Shown: piece after piece, positions 51,301 through 61,875 of the stretch
Layout of the letters: every line of letters begins with the position of its first letter
Numbering within the stretch: position 1 is the stretch's first letter
Source: Congeria kusceri
Taxonomy: Eukaryota > Mollusca > Bivalvia > Myida > Dreissenidae
NCBI GenBank assembly: GCA_027627225.1
Contig: CM051024.1
Span: 45,176,847-45,240,846, forward strand
Length of the DNA: 64,000 nucleotides
Direction: 5' to 3'
Notes under the pieces: model-generated
What the model was told of the DNA's origin: nothing
The model's database searches: none
The model's input: the letters and a program-made list of their open reading frames with translations, nothing else
Position numbers and translations under genes: made by a program

Positions 51301-54300
51301 AAACTATGTTTTTAGGGAATTTTAAGTCGAAAAGGGGCCATAACTATGTCACAATTTAGTGGTTTGTAACCAAAATGGAACTTGACCTGTATTCTATTAT
51401 GTTACACATGTATACCATGTCAAGCCATTCTTGAGTTATCGTCCGGAAATCATGTTCTTAGGGAATTTTAAGTCGAAACCGGGGCCATTACTCTGTCAAA
51501 ATTTAGTGGTTTGTAACCAACATCGAACTTGACCTGAACTATATGATGGTACACATGTATACCAAAAATTATTTGAATGTGTCCAGCCTTTCTAGAGTTT
51601 TCATCCGGAAACCATGTTTTTAGGGAATTTTAAGTCGAAAAGGGGCCATAACTATGTCACAATTTAGTGGTTTGTAACCAACATGGAACTTGACCTGTAT
51701 TCTATAATGTTACACATGTTTATTATTATTCAAAATTATTTGAATATGTCAAGCCTTTCTTGAGTTATCATCTGGAAACCAAAAACCAACAAACCGACGG
51801 ACCGGCGGACCGACAAGCTGACGTCAATATACCCCCCTAAACTTCGTTTGTGGGGGTATAATTAATTAAATTCATATTTCTGTAAAATATGTTATCGCAT
51901 TCTTGTATTATATTTTTTAATATTTATTTTTGATTATCTTACCAGTGTTAAACAGCCCTGCGTCAACTAGACGTTTAATTGATACAGCATGTGTGTACGC
52001 CCAGTTTAGGTAGGTTGACATACGATTTTCTCGGCTGGCCAAGTCCGGGTGCCTCGCATTTTCGCTCAGGACGTCAAAAGGTATTGCCAGAGTGTCTTCG
52101 ATATATGACGTTTCTTCTCGTGATGTCTCTGTTTCATTTCTTTGCCTATTGCCTTTGCCATGACTTCTGTTGGAGTTATCGTTCTTGCTGGCCTCACGAT
52201 CGGCGACTAGCGTTTCGTCGCTTGTTTGAGTTTTGACGTTTTCTTCACCCCCACTTGCGCCGCTGGCTTGCTCACTTTCAGACGCCGCATCGTGTTTCTC
52301 GTCTTTGTGAATAGGAACGTTAAACGTGTCTTTTCCATTAGCAAAATCACAATCGGGAGATAACTTAAGGTGTGTATCCTCGAGTGATTCATCCTCGTCC
52401 CATTTCCTCACTTTTAGCCCACAACTAAAACATTCACTACGATTCTTTTCTATGTTAAAGTAAAATCCGTTCTTTGTTAACGTTGTCTCAAAAATATTTT
52501 TACAATGTGCATCATCAAGACACTTTCCGTACGTTATATACCTGTCCCATTCATGAGCCATTTTCACGTTAGGAACATGGCGACGTTTTGATGCTTTCCC
52601 TGGTTTTGATTGGGTTCCATGACCTGGTGATCTGGCATTGGTATAATCTGAATCTGAATCGTTATTACCATCGCTCCTTCCAGACTTTAAGTCGTCTCGT
52701 TTAGACTTATTATTCGATGATGCTGGTGTATGTTCTGTGGCGGGACAACATACTATCTCTTTTATATTTGGCGAAATATAACTTTGAAATAAATGTTTGG
52801 TTAAACCCTTTAATTGGATACCTCGGTTAAAAATCGTATATGTTAAGCTTTCTTCCATGTCTTGTTTTGAATACTCATGAGGATGGGGTGACTGAAACAA
52901 CAAACAAAGAACAGCTAAAAAACAAATGATATAGTTTAAATTCGATTTAATAAAGTCCAACCAAGGAACTTTGATGTTATTGTCTATACTGATCGGTCGG
53001 TGTTCCATATTTTGACCTGACTTATTAACGTGAAAATATTGGCTAATGTTATAAACTACGTTCAACGAAAATGCTTTTACACTTTCTACTTTCAATGAAT
53101 TATGAAGCGATTCGGTCCCACCTGACAAAGTGATATGCTTTTTGTCATTTGCTAACACCGTGACAAGACTTCCGCTTTTCCGATCTCCACATAAACAAAA
53201 GCATGCACTGTGCCGCTGTTCATCGCGTAGACAATATTCGGTCACTTCGCAGTACACAGAAGCACACAGATACGCAATACCATTGAAGTCGTATGGTAAC
53301 ATCGTGGAAATCGAATGGGTACATCCACATTGTCCTTGATGGTACTGTGATACTGTTTCGCAGTTGAACGACTGAGTTTTCGGTGATGTGTCTTGTACAA
53401 ATACATGAGTGTGTTTGTCAAAACCTGGATAGTCGTCAATATCGTACGTGAATGATGCTTTGGGCGATTGTTCAAAGAACAAGCTACAATATGTCAGGTT
53501 TCTGAAATATAAAATAATAGAATCTTGTCAGTTCATATTCTATTATGCACGTTTATGCTTAAGCTGAGAAAAAAGCCCACACTTATTTACCTTGCTTTTT
53601 AAACTTTACACTAACCCCAATATATGGAAAAGTGTCCCGTTCCATTGCGGTCATGTTTTAAACGAGTCAGAGGAGCACCCATGACACGTGTCTGCGATTT
53701 GTACTGGAAAGTACATAAATGTACTAGGAAAATACTAGTAGCTCGATCACAACGTTTAGGTTTATAAAGTAGTGTGTTTAAAATATAAGCTATTACAATT
53801 TCTTTAAAAAGCCGCATTTTTCTAGCATGTGCATGATCATTAGTCAATTATTTTGCGGCGCATTATTGTATGGCTTAACGTGAATGTGAAACGCAGCCTT
53901 ACACGAACATACGGAAACTTTTGTTATATTCACTCTCCAAGATAGAATAAAACACCCAAACATGAGAAAATAATTTTATTGGAAACACTAATTATTATGT
54001 TACTTGAAAGCATGTCGTTATTGAACTTATTTGATACACTGAATAATGATCACTCCTAAGAACAGCATTTGTAACGATATTATTTACAGACATTACAACC
54101 CGAAAAACCTTATGTTGTTCACTGGATTACAAAGTCTTCAACGCCCATTTCATCATCAATTAATAATACATGCATATTCACGTGGAAAACTTAACAATAT
54201 GTGTCAGAGGAAACCTTCTGGCAACATATATCTGGTATTCGATGTGAGTATATCGGCCAACAAACACCGATTAGGAGTTCTGATGCGTTTCACGAGGGCG

Positions 54301-57300
54301 TTAACCCCAGTGGTTAATAGCCACGCATTAGAACGACAAAGAGTAATTTATTGGCGATAAACAGCGATAATGCGAAAATTATTTCGATTCTAACATGGTT
54401 TGACATCTATTTTTGCAATTGTAATTGGAACTACTTTTTCCTATGCTCTACTTCGTTCCCTTCGGGGGCATATAGTAATCGCATTGTCCGTCCGTCTGTC
54501 CGTCCATCCGTCACGCTTCTTGTGCGGAGCAAAACTCCATAAGTATTGAACGGATTCAACTGATAAAGGACAATGAGAGGAAGTGCAGAGTACAAGAATC
54601 ACAACTCTTTCCTCAATATTTACGGAGTAATTGCCCTTTGTTTAATTTTCTTGTGCAGACCATTTCTCCATTTGTATTGAAGGTATTCAAACGAAACTTC
54701 ATATAATGACAGAGGACATGGAGAAATAGTGCAGAGCACAAAACATAACTCTTTCTTCAGTATTTTAAGAGTTATTGCCCTTTAATTTTCTTGTGCAGAA
54801 CATATCTCCATTTGTATTGAAGGGATTAATATGAAACTTCATATCATCATAGAGGACAATAAAAGAAGTGCAGAGCACAAGGACCACAACTCTTTCATCA
54901 ATAATTACGGAGTTATTGCCCATTGTTTTATTTCCTTATGTGAAGCATTAATTTTCTTGTGCGGAGCATAGCTCCATTAGTATTGAAGGGATGTAAATGA
55001 AACTTCATATAATGATAGAGGACAATGAAGAAAAGTGCAGAGCAGAAGGACCACATCTCTTTCTTCAGTATGTACAGAGTTATTGCCCTTAGTTCAATTT
55101 TCTTGTGCGGAGCATATCTCCATTTGTATTGAAGGGATTCATAAGAAACATCATATAATGAAAGAGGACAGTGAAATTAAGTGCAGAGCACAAGGACCAC
55201 AACTCTTTCTTGAATAATAACGGAAGCATTAATTTTCGTGTGCGGTGCATAACTCCATTAGTATTAAAGGGATGCAAATGAAACTTCATATAATAATGGC
55301 GGAAAATGACAGGATGTGCAGAGCACAAGGACCACAACTCTTTCTTCAATAAATTACGGAGTTATCGCCCTTTGTTTTATTTCCTTATATGAAGCATTAA
55401 TTTTCTTGTGCGGAGCATAACTCCATTAGTATTTAATGTTACTTCATATAATGATAGAGGACAATGAAAAAAAAGTGCACAGCACGAGGACCACAACTTT
55501 TTCTTCAATATTTACAGAGTTATTGCCCTTTGTTCAATTTTCTTCTGCGGAGCATATCTCCATTTGTATTGAAGGGATTCATAATAAACATCAAATAATG
55601 AAAGAGGACAATGAGATGAACAGCAGAGCACAAGGACCACAACTCTTTCTTGAGTAATAACGGAGTTATTGCCCTTTGTTTAATTTCTTTATGTGAAGCA
55701 TTAACTTCTTGTGCGGAGCATAACTCCATTAGTATTGAAGGGATGCAAATGAAACTTGATATAATGATAGAGGACAATGAGAGGAAGTGCAGAAAACAAG
55801 GACCATAACTCTTTCTTCAACATTTACGGAGTTATTGCCCTTTGTTTTATTTTCTTGTGCGGAGCATAACTCCACTATTATCGAAGGGATTTAAATGAAA
55901 CTTCATATAAGGATAGAGGATGCTGAGAGGAAGTGCAGAGTGCAAGGACCATAACTCTTTTAGCAGGAAGCGTTTTTGGCATTGTGTTGCCTTCCTCTGA
56001 CAAGCATATGCTTTGGGGGCATACGTCACATCCTGTGACAAGCCTTGTTGTGTTGTTTATTGGGTAGTTTTAAGGGACTGAACTCCAAATGGTTCAATCG
56101 TAAAAACGAAAGAAATTGTCGCAAATACAAGATTTTCTTTCATACTCGTATTAGACACGTATGTTTTTTATCTACCCTAAAATCAATGATTTTATATAGT
56201 TTTCGTCCTTTTTATCGTTCAAAATCTAGAGCGTCTATAACCCAGCAATTTAAAAATAGCGCCGTTTATATTTAGAATAATCACGTGACAGTTTTATCGA
56301 GTCGCTCATGAGCACACTTGAATCGGGTGGGTGTATTGGGGAAAGCCGCGGTATTTTTAAATTGGGAATACTGGCTTTCAGGAAAATGCGAGCTAACTCA
56401 GGTTCTATTTTTCATTGAAATATACAGTTTGTGACAGTATTTGATCATGTTCTAAACATATAGTGATGGTTTTACACGTTTTTACCGTTGACCAGTATCT
56501 TTAACAACGATAATTTTGTTCTTTGTTTATCGCAAAAGTGTCATGTTAAAATAATATACAACAAATGCGTCTACCTGACATGCGAAGGAGTTCCCGAATT
56601 TAAAAATATAATATTTTTATTGCACTATAGTAACACAGAATCAGATTTAGTGAAAATGAATAAACCAGTTTTCCATTGACTTCGTAATGATTTGAAACAA
56701 AAAAGCCGTTTGAAGTTAGTCATTCAACACATACTTTAACGTTTTTCAAAGAGCTTGTTGAGGTTATGTTTGTTCTGGTCTTAGTCAATAGTGACGAGCA
56801 GCCCGTCAGGCTTTAAAAGGAACTAACACTAGTGTGCACTTCCAGGGGAGTCATAGGCACAATATTACTGGGATCCCAAAACTGTTTTCCCAATGGTACA
56901 AATATGAATTACAAATGTTTCATGTCTGAACGGTATATGACAGATCGTAAAAAGAGTTCTGCGTGCACACAATACACTACAGTTAAGTCAATAATGTCTG
57001 GGTGCAAATCATTATTATGAAATCGCACCGGTCTGAAATATTGTTGAATGAAAAGATACAAAAATAATAACATGAACAAAAAAACACGTATATCAGACGA
57101 ACAGATAAGGCGCGTACACGCGTAAGTTACGGGGGGAAAATCACAAGACATGCACAGATATATAGGATCTGACACTACTTGTCATTTTATATCATATTTT
57201 ATTAAACGAGTTCAGGAATTTTGTTAGTAAGCGAGCGTTCGGCAAGGTTACTAACGAATTTCCTGGACGAGTTTAATAAAACATGATATGACATGACAAC

Positions 57301-58196
57301 GAGTGTCAGATCTTTTTTATCACATGCTTTTAAACGAAAAAAACCCTCTAATTTTAACAAAGCATCTCGATAAATCCAAAAAGTTGTTAAATGCATTGAC
57401 GTCATTTCATGTTGACGACGTCATTTCACCAAAATAAATCATGCGATTGGTCAGTCAAAAAATATGTAGCCAATGAAAACGCCCAAAACGTTATCTTACA
57501 CATGTGTGAGATACAAATATTCGTAATGGTTGTATTACATGGAAAACAAGGTATAGCATGTGATAAAATAAAATAACGGTGTGCATTTACTCACAAAATT
57601 TCATTTTTGTGCGTACTCATTAAATATATAACAGATTCATAAATGACATCCGACTGTTAAAGAGTTATTCATGACTCGTCTATACATGTACTACATTATT
57701 TAACTCCTAGATGCATTCCTTTGCACTTTGAAGCTCACTATTTCCGACGTTTCATTGTAACTTTCCCACCGAAAATAAAGGTACACCCATACATTGTGGA
57801 CTGAATGTGACTTTACCCCCAATAACTTCTTGCGTGAGTGTACATTAATCCTCTACAGAAAACAACATATCTTGTACACTGGTGAATTAAATTGGCATGT
57901 ATGAAGTTCGAACAGAATATTTATTGGCTGTTAGTAATACAAAATAGTCATCAAATCTTATATACAGAGCACTAATAATGTTGGCTATTATTTCTCTGAT
58001 AAATACAGTTTGAAATATATATTTATAATAAGATAACTAGATTTGCATTAAGGTTATTAATTATATTGCGCTGCATAGCAGTAAATTATACATACCTATT
58101 ATAAACGGCGCTATACCAGAGAACTTGATGATGGTCATCCATCTCTAAACTAATAACTACCAGACTTCTGCACAACGCAAACAGTAATATTTTCAT
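45301..58196 (-). CDS. Membrane-anchored inhibitor of apoptosis: BIR-BIR-UBA-RING, 813 residues
   Basis: Six exons: 58,196-58,096, 53,501-51,943, 47,560-47,352, 47,077-46,885, 46,471-46,289, 45,497-45,301; all junctions GT/AG with matching phases (2, 1, 0, 1, 1), total 2,442 nt. Residues 1-18: hydrophobic leader after MKI, possible signal peptide, broken by Arg10. 35-220: ten Cys and three N-glycosylation sequons (Asn35, 185, 193). 224-236: [13 protein letters not shown], a short membrane segment. 391-418: degenerate BIR with all ligands (Cys391, Cys394, His411, Cys418, spacing CX2CX16HX6C). About 517-590: canonical BIR (Cys561, Cys564, His581, Cys588). 658-705: UBA ([10 protein letters not shown]). 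766-800: C3HC4 RING, intact. BIR folds bind caspases or IAP-binding motifs, UBA binds ubiquitin, RING is the E3 module. The start has a good context (AACAATGA). The membrane topology is inferred. Confidence 0.88.
46046..46232. repeat. (TACC)n microsatellite in IAP intron 5
   Basis: Tetranucleotide array, nearly perfect from about 46,106, with CCAA variants at the left edge. It lies between the UBA-tail exon and the RING exon. Confidence 0.95.
47975..51862 (+). repeat. Tandem-core repeat element E in IAP intron 2, split by an insertion
   Basis: Starts with GTGACGGATATACCCCCAC (47,987). Monomers of about 120-160 bp share ATTTAGTGGTTTGTAACCAA, AACTTGACCTGTAT, ATTATTTGAATATGTC and GAGTTATCGTCCGGAAAC at 48,060-48,532 and 51,107-51,780. 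It ends in a CGACGGACCGGCGGACCGAC run and the hairpin at 51,829-51,859 (ATACCCCC pairs with GGGGGTAT). A 2.6-kb element interrupts it at 48,533-51,106. Confidence 0.75.
48533..51106. mobile_element. Insertion with 435-445-bp direct terminal repeats and a 5-bp target duplication
   Basis: Terminal repeats at 48,533-48,978 and 50,671-51,106 are near-identical, each starting GTSTAATTACCCCAAAACG and ending GCGCATGCGTAACC; the right copy has an extra stretch near 50,692 and lacks a block near 48,865. ATATG flanks the whole insertion (48,528-48,532 and 51,107-51,111), exactly restoring the host monomer. This layout fits an LTR element, but the TG...CA ends and any gag/pol are absent. On the minus strand 49,757-49,465 is an open, protein-like frame ([34 protein letters not shown]) with no recognised family. 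Confidence 0.7.
53502..54442. other. IAP intron 1, part near exon 2
   Basis: No feature recognised beyond the splice acceptor at 53,502 (TATATTTCAG on the minus strand). Confidence 0.5.
54443..56040 (-). repeat. Tandem-core repeat element F in IAP intron 1
   Basis: Starts with a degenerate hairpin (54,443-54,471) and GTCCGTCCGTCTGTCCGTCC (54,487-54,506). About ten monomers of 115-150 bp follow with TTCTTGTGCGGAGCATAACT, CCATTAGTATTGAAGGGAT, GAAACTTCATATAATGATAG, AAGTGCAGAGCACAAGGACC and GGAGTTATTGCCC. It ends near GCTTTGGGGGCATACGTCAC. The start resembles element D (GGGGGCATATAGT). Several minus-strand frames here are repeat artefacts. Confidence 0.8.
56041..57164. other. IAP intron 1, middle part, nothing recognised
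   Basis: AT-rich sequence without repeat structure or plausible exon noticed by eye. Confidence 0.4.
57165..57314. repeat. 150-bp foldback palindrome
   Basis: Left arm GGATCTGACA...TGTCAT...TTTTATTAAACGAG, right arm CGAGTTTAATAAAA...ATGACA...TGTCAGATCT, with GTTAGTAA / TTACTAAC near the loop. The arms pair over about 70 bp with a few mismatches. Confidence 0.75.
57315..57568. mobile_element. 254-bp MITE with 13-bp inverted ends
   Basis: Perfect terminal repeats TTTTATCACATGC (57,315-57,327) and GCATGTGATAAAA (57,556-57,568). The interior has TGACGTCATTTC twice in near-inverted form and no coding capacity. It directly abuts the foldback palindrome, so the two may be one composite element. 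Confidence 0.6.
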
Positions 58197-60196
58197 TGTT
58201 AAAATACGCTTGTCTATTCCTCTACGTAAAGAAATAAAATGAAGCATACCAGATTTTTAAAATAGACCAAATTACCAAATGACTATTTTTAGAAATAAAG
58301 GGAAACCATTAATGACTCATCATTCTATAACTAGTACGAAAGTAAAATTTTCATGACTATTGTGTACACACACGCGGTGTTAAACCGGGGCTAACATATT
58401 GTTCAGAAAACAGTAAATATTAAACATACTTTAAGAAAAAGTTTTTCAGAAAGCGAACGTGCCCTGTTGCAAAGGTATTAATTAATGCAATAATGCAGTC
58501 AGATTTTATTAATCGCGGTACATCGATTAACTCCGGAATGCTCCGTATGATAGGGTTATTTTTAGAATTTAAAAACAACTGCAGTGTTTAATGTTCCGAA
58601 AGGAGCTAGCGTAATAAGTATTCGCAAATAAATGCATTTATTATAAGTAAGTCCTCCAATTCACTTTATGTGAATATAAGGTGTTTGAATGTAATAAAAA
58701 CGAAAGAAAATCGCCTCCATGTACACGTTTCAATGTAATTGTGATAAAAATAAGCTCATGTAAACTTACTAGTAACGCCAAATAAAGATGTATTTGATGG
58801 ATAAATGATATAATACTTTTTATTTAATGCTAAGTAGTGAAATATAGAAAAATATCAGTGAGATATATCCCTATATCACTCACAGTGATGGACTACTTTT
58901 TTAATTTATTTGATTTGAACAATGTTTGATTGTAGGTGTTGTCACCATTTATCATACAGAATTACCAAAAAAGAAAAGTATTGAAGATTAATAACACCAA
59001 ATGTTAAGAATACCTCTCTGGTATATTGAATTGGCTTTCCTCTTATTTTCGCTTGGATTTTCCTCAGTCGTATTGAGCCAAGGATACTAGAACAGACAAT
59101 GCCTTGCGGGCAAAAGTTTTACCCACAAGGCATTGGAGATCGTCATCTGAGTCCAAATTTAATTTTAGCATCCAAAGTATTTATTTTATCCTTTGCACTT
59201 TATTCATCCCAGCATATTACATTTGCACTTGTTGTTTACTGTACCTATGAATAGTAGTCTCCCTTTGTTTACATAATCGTTGTATTGCCCGTTCTACAAT
59301 TCCAAAATATAACAAGAATCCAGTGTACCCTTAAGTAATAACTTGTGTTCATTAACCACATAATTATATTGTTTTGTGTGTATTAAGTTATTATATCCAG
59401 TAACCACTCTTAAGTATTCAAGTATCCAATGTGTGTTCTTGTAAGTAGTGTTTAATTCTCCGCCATCTTGTTTTCTTCAAATTCTTGACCGACTTTTAAT
59501 CCAATTGTGTTGTTTAGTCCGAATAATTAATATAGAAAACACTTTATACGTGTAAGTATTCCATTTCAGAACACTCCTAACAGTACATCTTGAGTTGTTT
59601 TACATTTTAAAGCGCATCTACGAGTTGAGTCAGCTTCAAGTGCTTGCGAAAACACATGTGCGTTTGAATGTCGTGACTGTTTTAACTATTGTTTACATCA
59701 TAGCACCTATGCACACGCTATTATTAGAAAACAGAATTTCGGAGAACTGAACGCACTTTCACTTTCAATATGTACTTTCATCATAAATATATTTAAAGCT
59801 GGCAGTGTGTGTTAACTTCTTAATTGAAAAGCTGACCATTATTCAACGACTACGTGTATCCAATTGTATTTAAACTTAAATAAATTTAGAAACCCGGATT
59901 CTGCGTTGTCTATGAATATACTGAGTAGCATAGTAGACTGTCGTACTATAAACACGCTGCCATGATAATGCCTTGAGTCAAAAAAAAATTGCGATTTAAG
60001 TTGCTTAACTAGATCTAATCCACGGCACATATGGTCGTAATCCAAGATGGCGCTGGAATGTTTATTACTAATCCCGATTACTACGCATTATAGAAAAAAT
60101 AGTCCGGACGTAATATTGTAAATATCGTGTTGAAAATCCCCTAAATAAAAATCAAACGTAGAGAATATTCAAACTGCATTTAAATAAAAAAGAAAA
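58197..60196. other. Upstream flank of the IAP gene
   Basis: An acceptor-like TTTCTTTACGTAG on the minus strand near 58,224 could mark a spliced 5' UTR, so the promoter may lie farther up. YY1-like motifs occur at 59,459-59,472 (CCGCCATCTTGT) and 60,041-60,053 (CAAGATGGCGCTG) in opposite orientation. Otherwise AT-rich. Confidence 0.3.
59098..59134. other. 37-bp hairpin
   Basis: AATGCCTTG pairs with CAAGGCATT, with further GGG/CCC pairing across a short loop. It could be a small foldback repeat; no terminator role is implied in this context. Confidence 0.6.
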
Positions 60197-60346
60197 TTTG
60201 TTTGTTTTCGGTACGATAACGCGTGATATCATCACCTGAAAGGGAGACAATATACATATTTTCACTCGCGCAAGCGCTCGTGAAAATATTAATTGTCTCC
60301 CTTTCAGGTGACGATATCACGCGTTATCACACCGAAAACAAACAAA
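60197..60346. repeat. 150-bp near-perfect foldback element
   Basis: TTTGTTTGTTTTCGGT at 60,197-60,212 pairs exactly with ACCGAAAACAAACAAA at 60,331-60,346. Inside, GATAACGCGTGATATC, ACCTGAAAGGGAGACAAT and ATATTTTCACTCGCG pair with their mirror copies around a loop near 60,271-60,276. Confidence 0.85.
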
Positions 60347-61875
60347 TATCCTCTATGTACATATAAACTTGTTTCGTAAGGATGGTATTTTTTGCGAGAA
60401 CATTATTGAAAAGGGCAATCGGGGCATTTCCCTTCAAAGTTACAATAGAGTTACGAAATAAACGTTTTATTAAAGTAAAACCATTCCAAATAGCGTTAAA
60501 ACCATTATGCCCGATTATTAGGTCAAAAAATACTACTGTATTTGGCGGCCCGGTATTAAGCATACACTTTATATTTAAAACGAAGCAATTTAAACAAATT
60601 GCGTGCAAAATATAAACAAACGTTTAAAAAGGCTGCCATACTGCAGTACTTTTTTGAGCTTGTTTACTTTCAGCCGGAACAAAAATAATGCAAGTTGCTT
60701 TTAATTTGTCTCTTTTAAGATAAAAGATATTCGTCCCGTGCGTGATTTCAATATGTATTTGAATTGAAAGAAACGCCAAGCAAATATTTGCGGATCAAAA
60801 AATGTTACACACGAATTAGAAAATACTTAACTATCCTTGGGGTCTCGATATATACCATTCATATACAACTTGTTTTTTTTTTGTTTTTGTTTTTTACTTA
60901 TTACAGTAATTTATTTACAAATACTCATATCTTTAATGTAAGTTTCAACATTTAAAATATCGCTCAAGATACAATGATATTTTGTACGTATAATGCGCTT
61001 TTACAAACGATTCCTAATGGGAATTATTTGGCCAAATTAGTATGAATTTGGTTAAGAATGTAGAAAAATCTGTAAAGTTGGCAATATTTTATGTAAAAAA
61101 GTACTGATGAATTAATGTTTTTACAAATATTAATGTACGACCTTACGTATCTGCCATTCTTCTTTGTATATTTGCTTGATGCGTTGTTTAAATGCACCAA
61201 ATACGCGTTATATTGTTATTTTCATGGGACAATATAATGTAAAATTGATAAAGCCCTTACTTTTAGGTGATAAAGTCCTAACTATTTTTTAAAACTGAAT
61301 GGATAATAACCAAACTTGTACAAGAGTGCTTTATGTAAATACTATAAATGTATGCATTTAAACCATTTTGAGCGAGATTTTAAAATTGTTGACCACAACA
61401 ATTCACTAAAGCATTGTGCAACAATTTTTTTTTTGTTTCTCATTCATTATTACATCATATACAACCAATATTCTAGCAGATAATTAATATTCTAACATAA
61501 AATGATTGTAGTAGATGTTTTTATATATATTTACACTATCCTCTCATACATCATATATTATGACATTCACACGTTTTGTTTGATAATTTAACCTATAATA
61601 TATTATATTTTGTGAAGAAAAAACATTCATTCGCACATACAGTCATTCATTCACTCTATTTTATGCACATTTACTGATAACATTGATTCTTTTCCCTTTT
61701 TGCCAAAAAAAAAAACAAAAAAAAAACGTGTTTTTTAACCTGATAACAGGTAAAATACAAAAACAAGTATCCTTGTCACAAGTTTTTGTGAAGAAAGAAG
61801 ACAAAAAAAATTACAAAAAAACACAACAAAACAAAAAATGTTTATCTCCTTGATTAATTCAACAATAAAAGAAAT
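60347..61875. other. AT-rich flank, likely partly LINE 3' UTR
   Basis: Opposed open frames at 60,327-60,615 overlap and have no recognised motif. 61,430-61,860 has A/T homopolymers and may include the 3' UTR of the minus-strand LINE that ends at 61,876. Confidence 0.3.

Noticed and set aside
55089..56041. Several similar 64-86 codon minus-strand frames
   Set aside because: Repeated copies of the element F monomer, not a gene family.
60327..60615. Overlapping opposed frames of 77-93 codons
   Set aside because: Neither strand shows a motif or splice context, and one begins within the foldback element.
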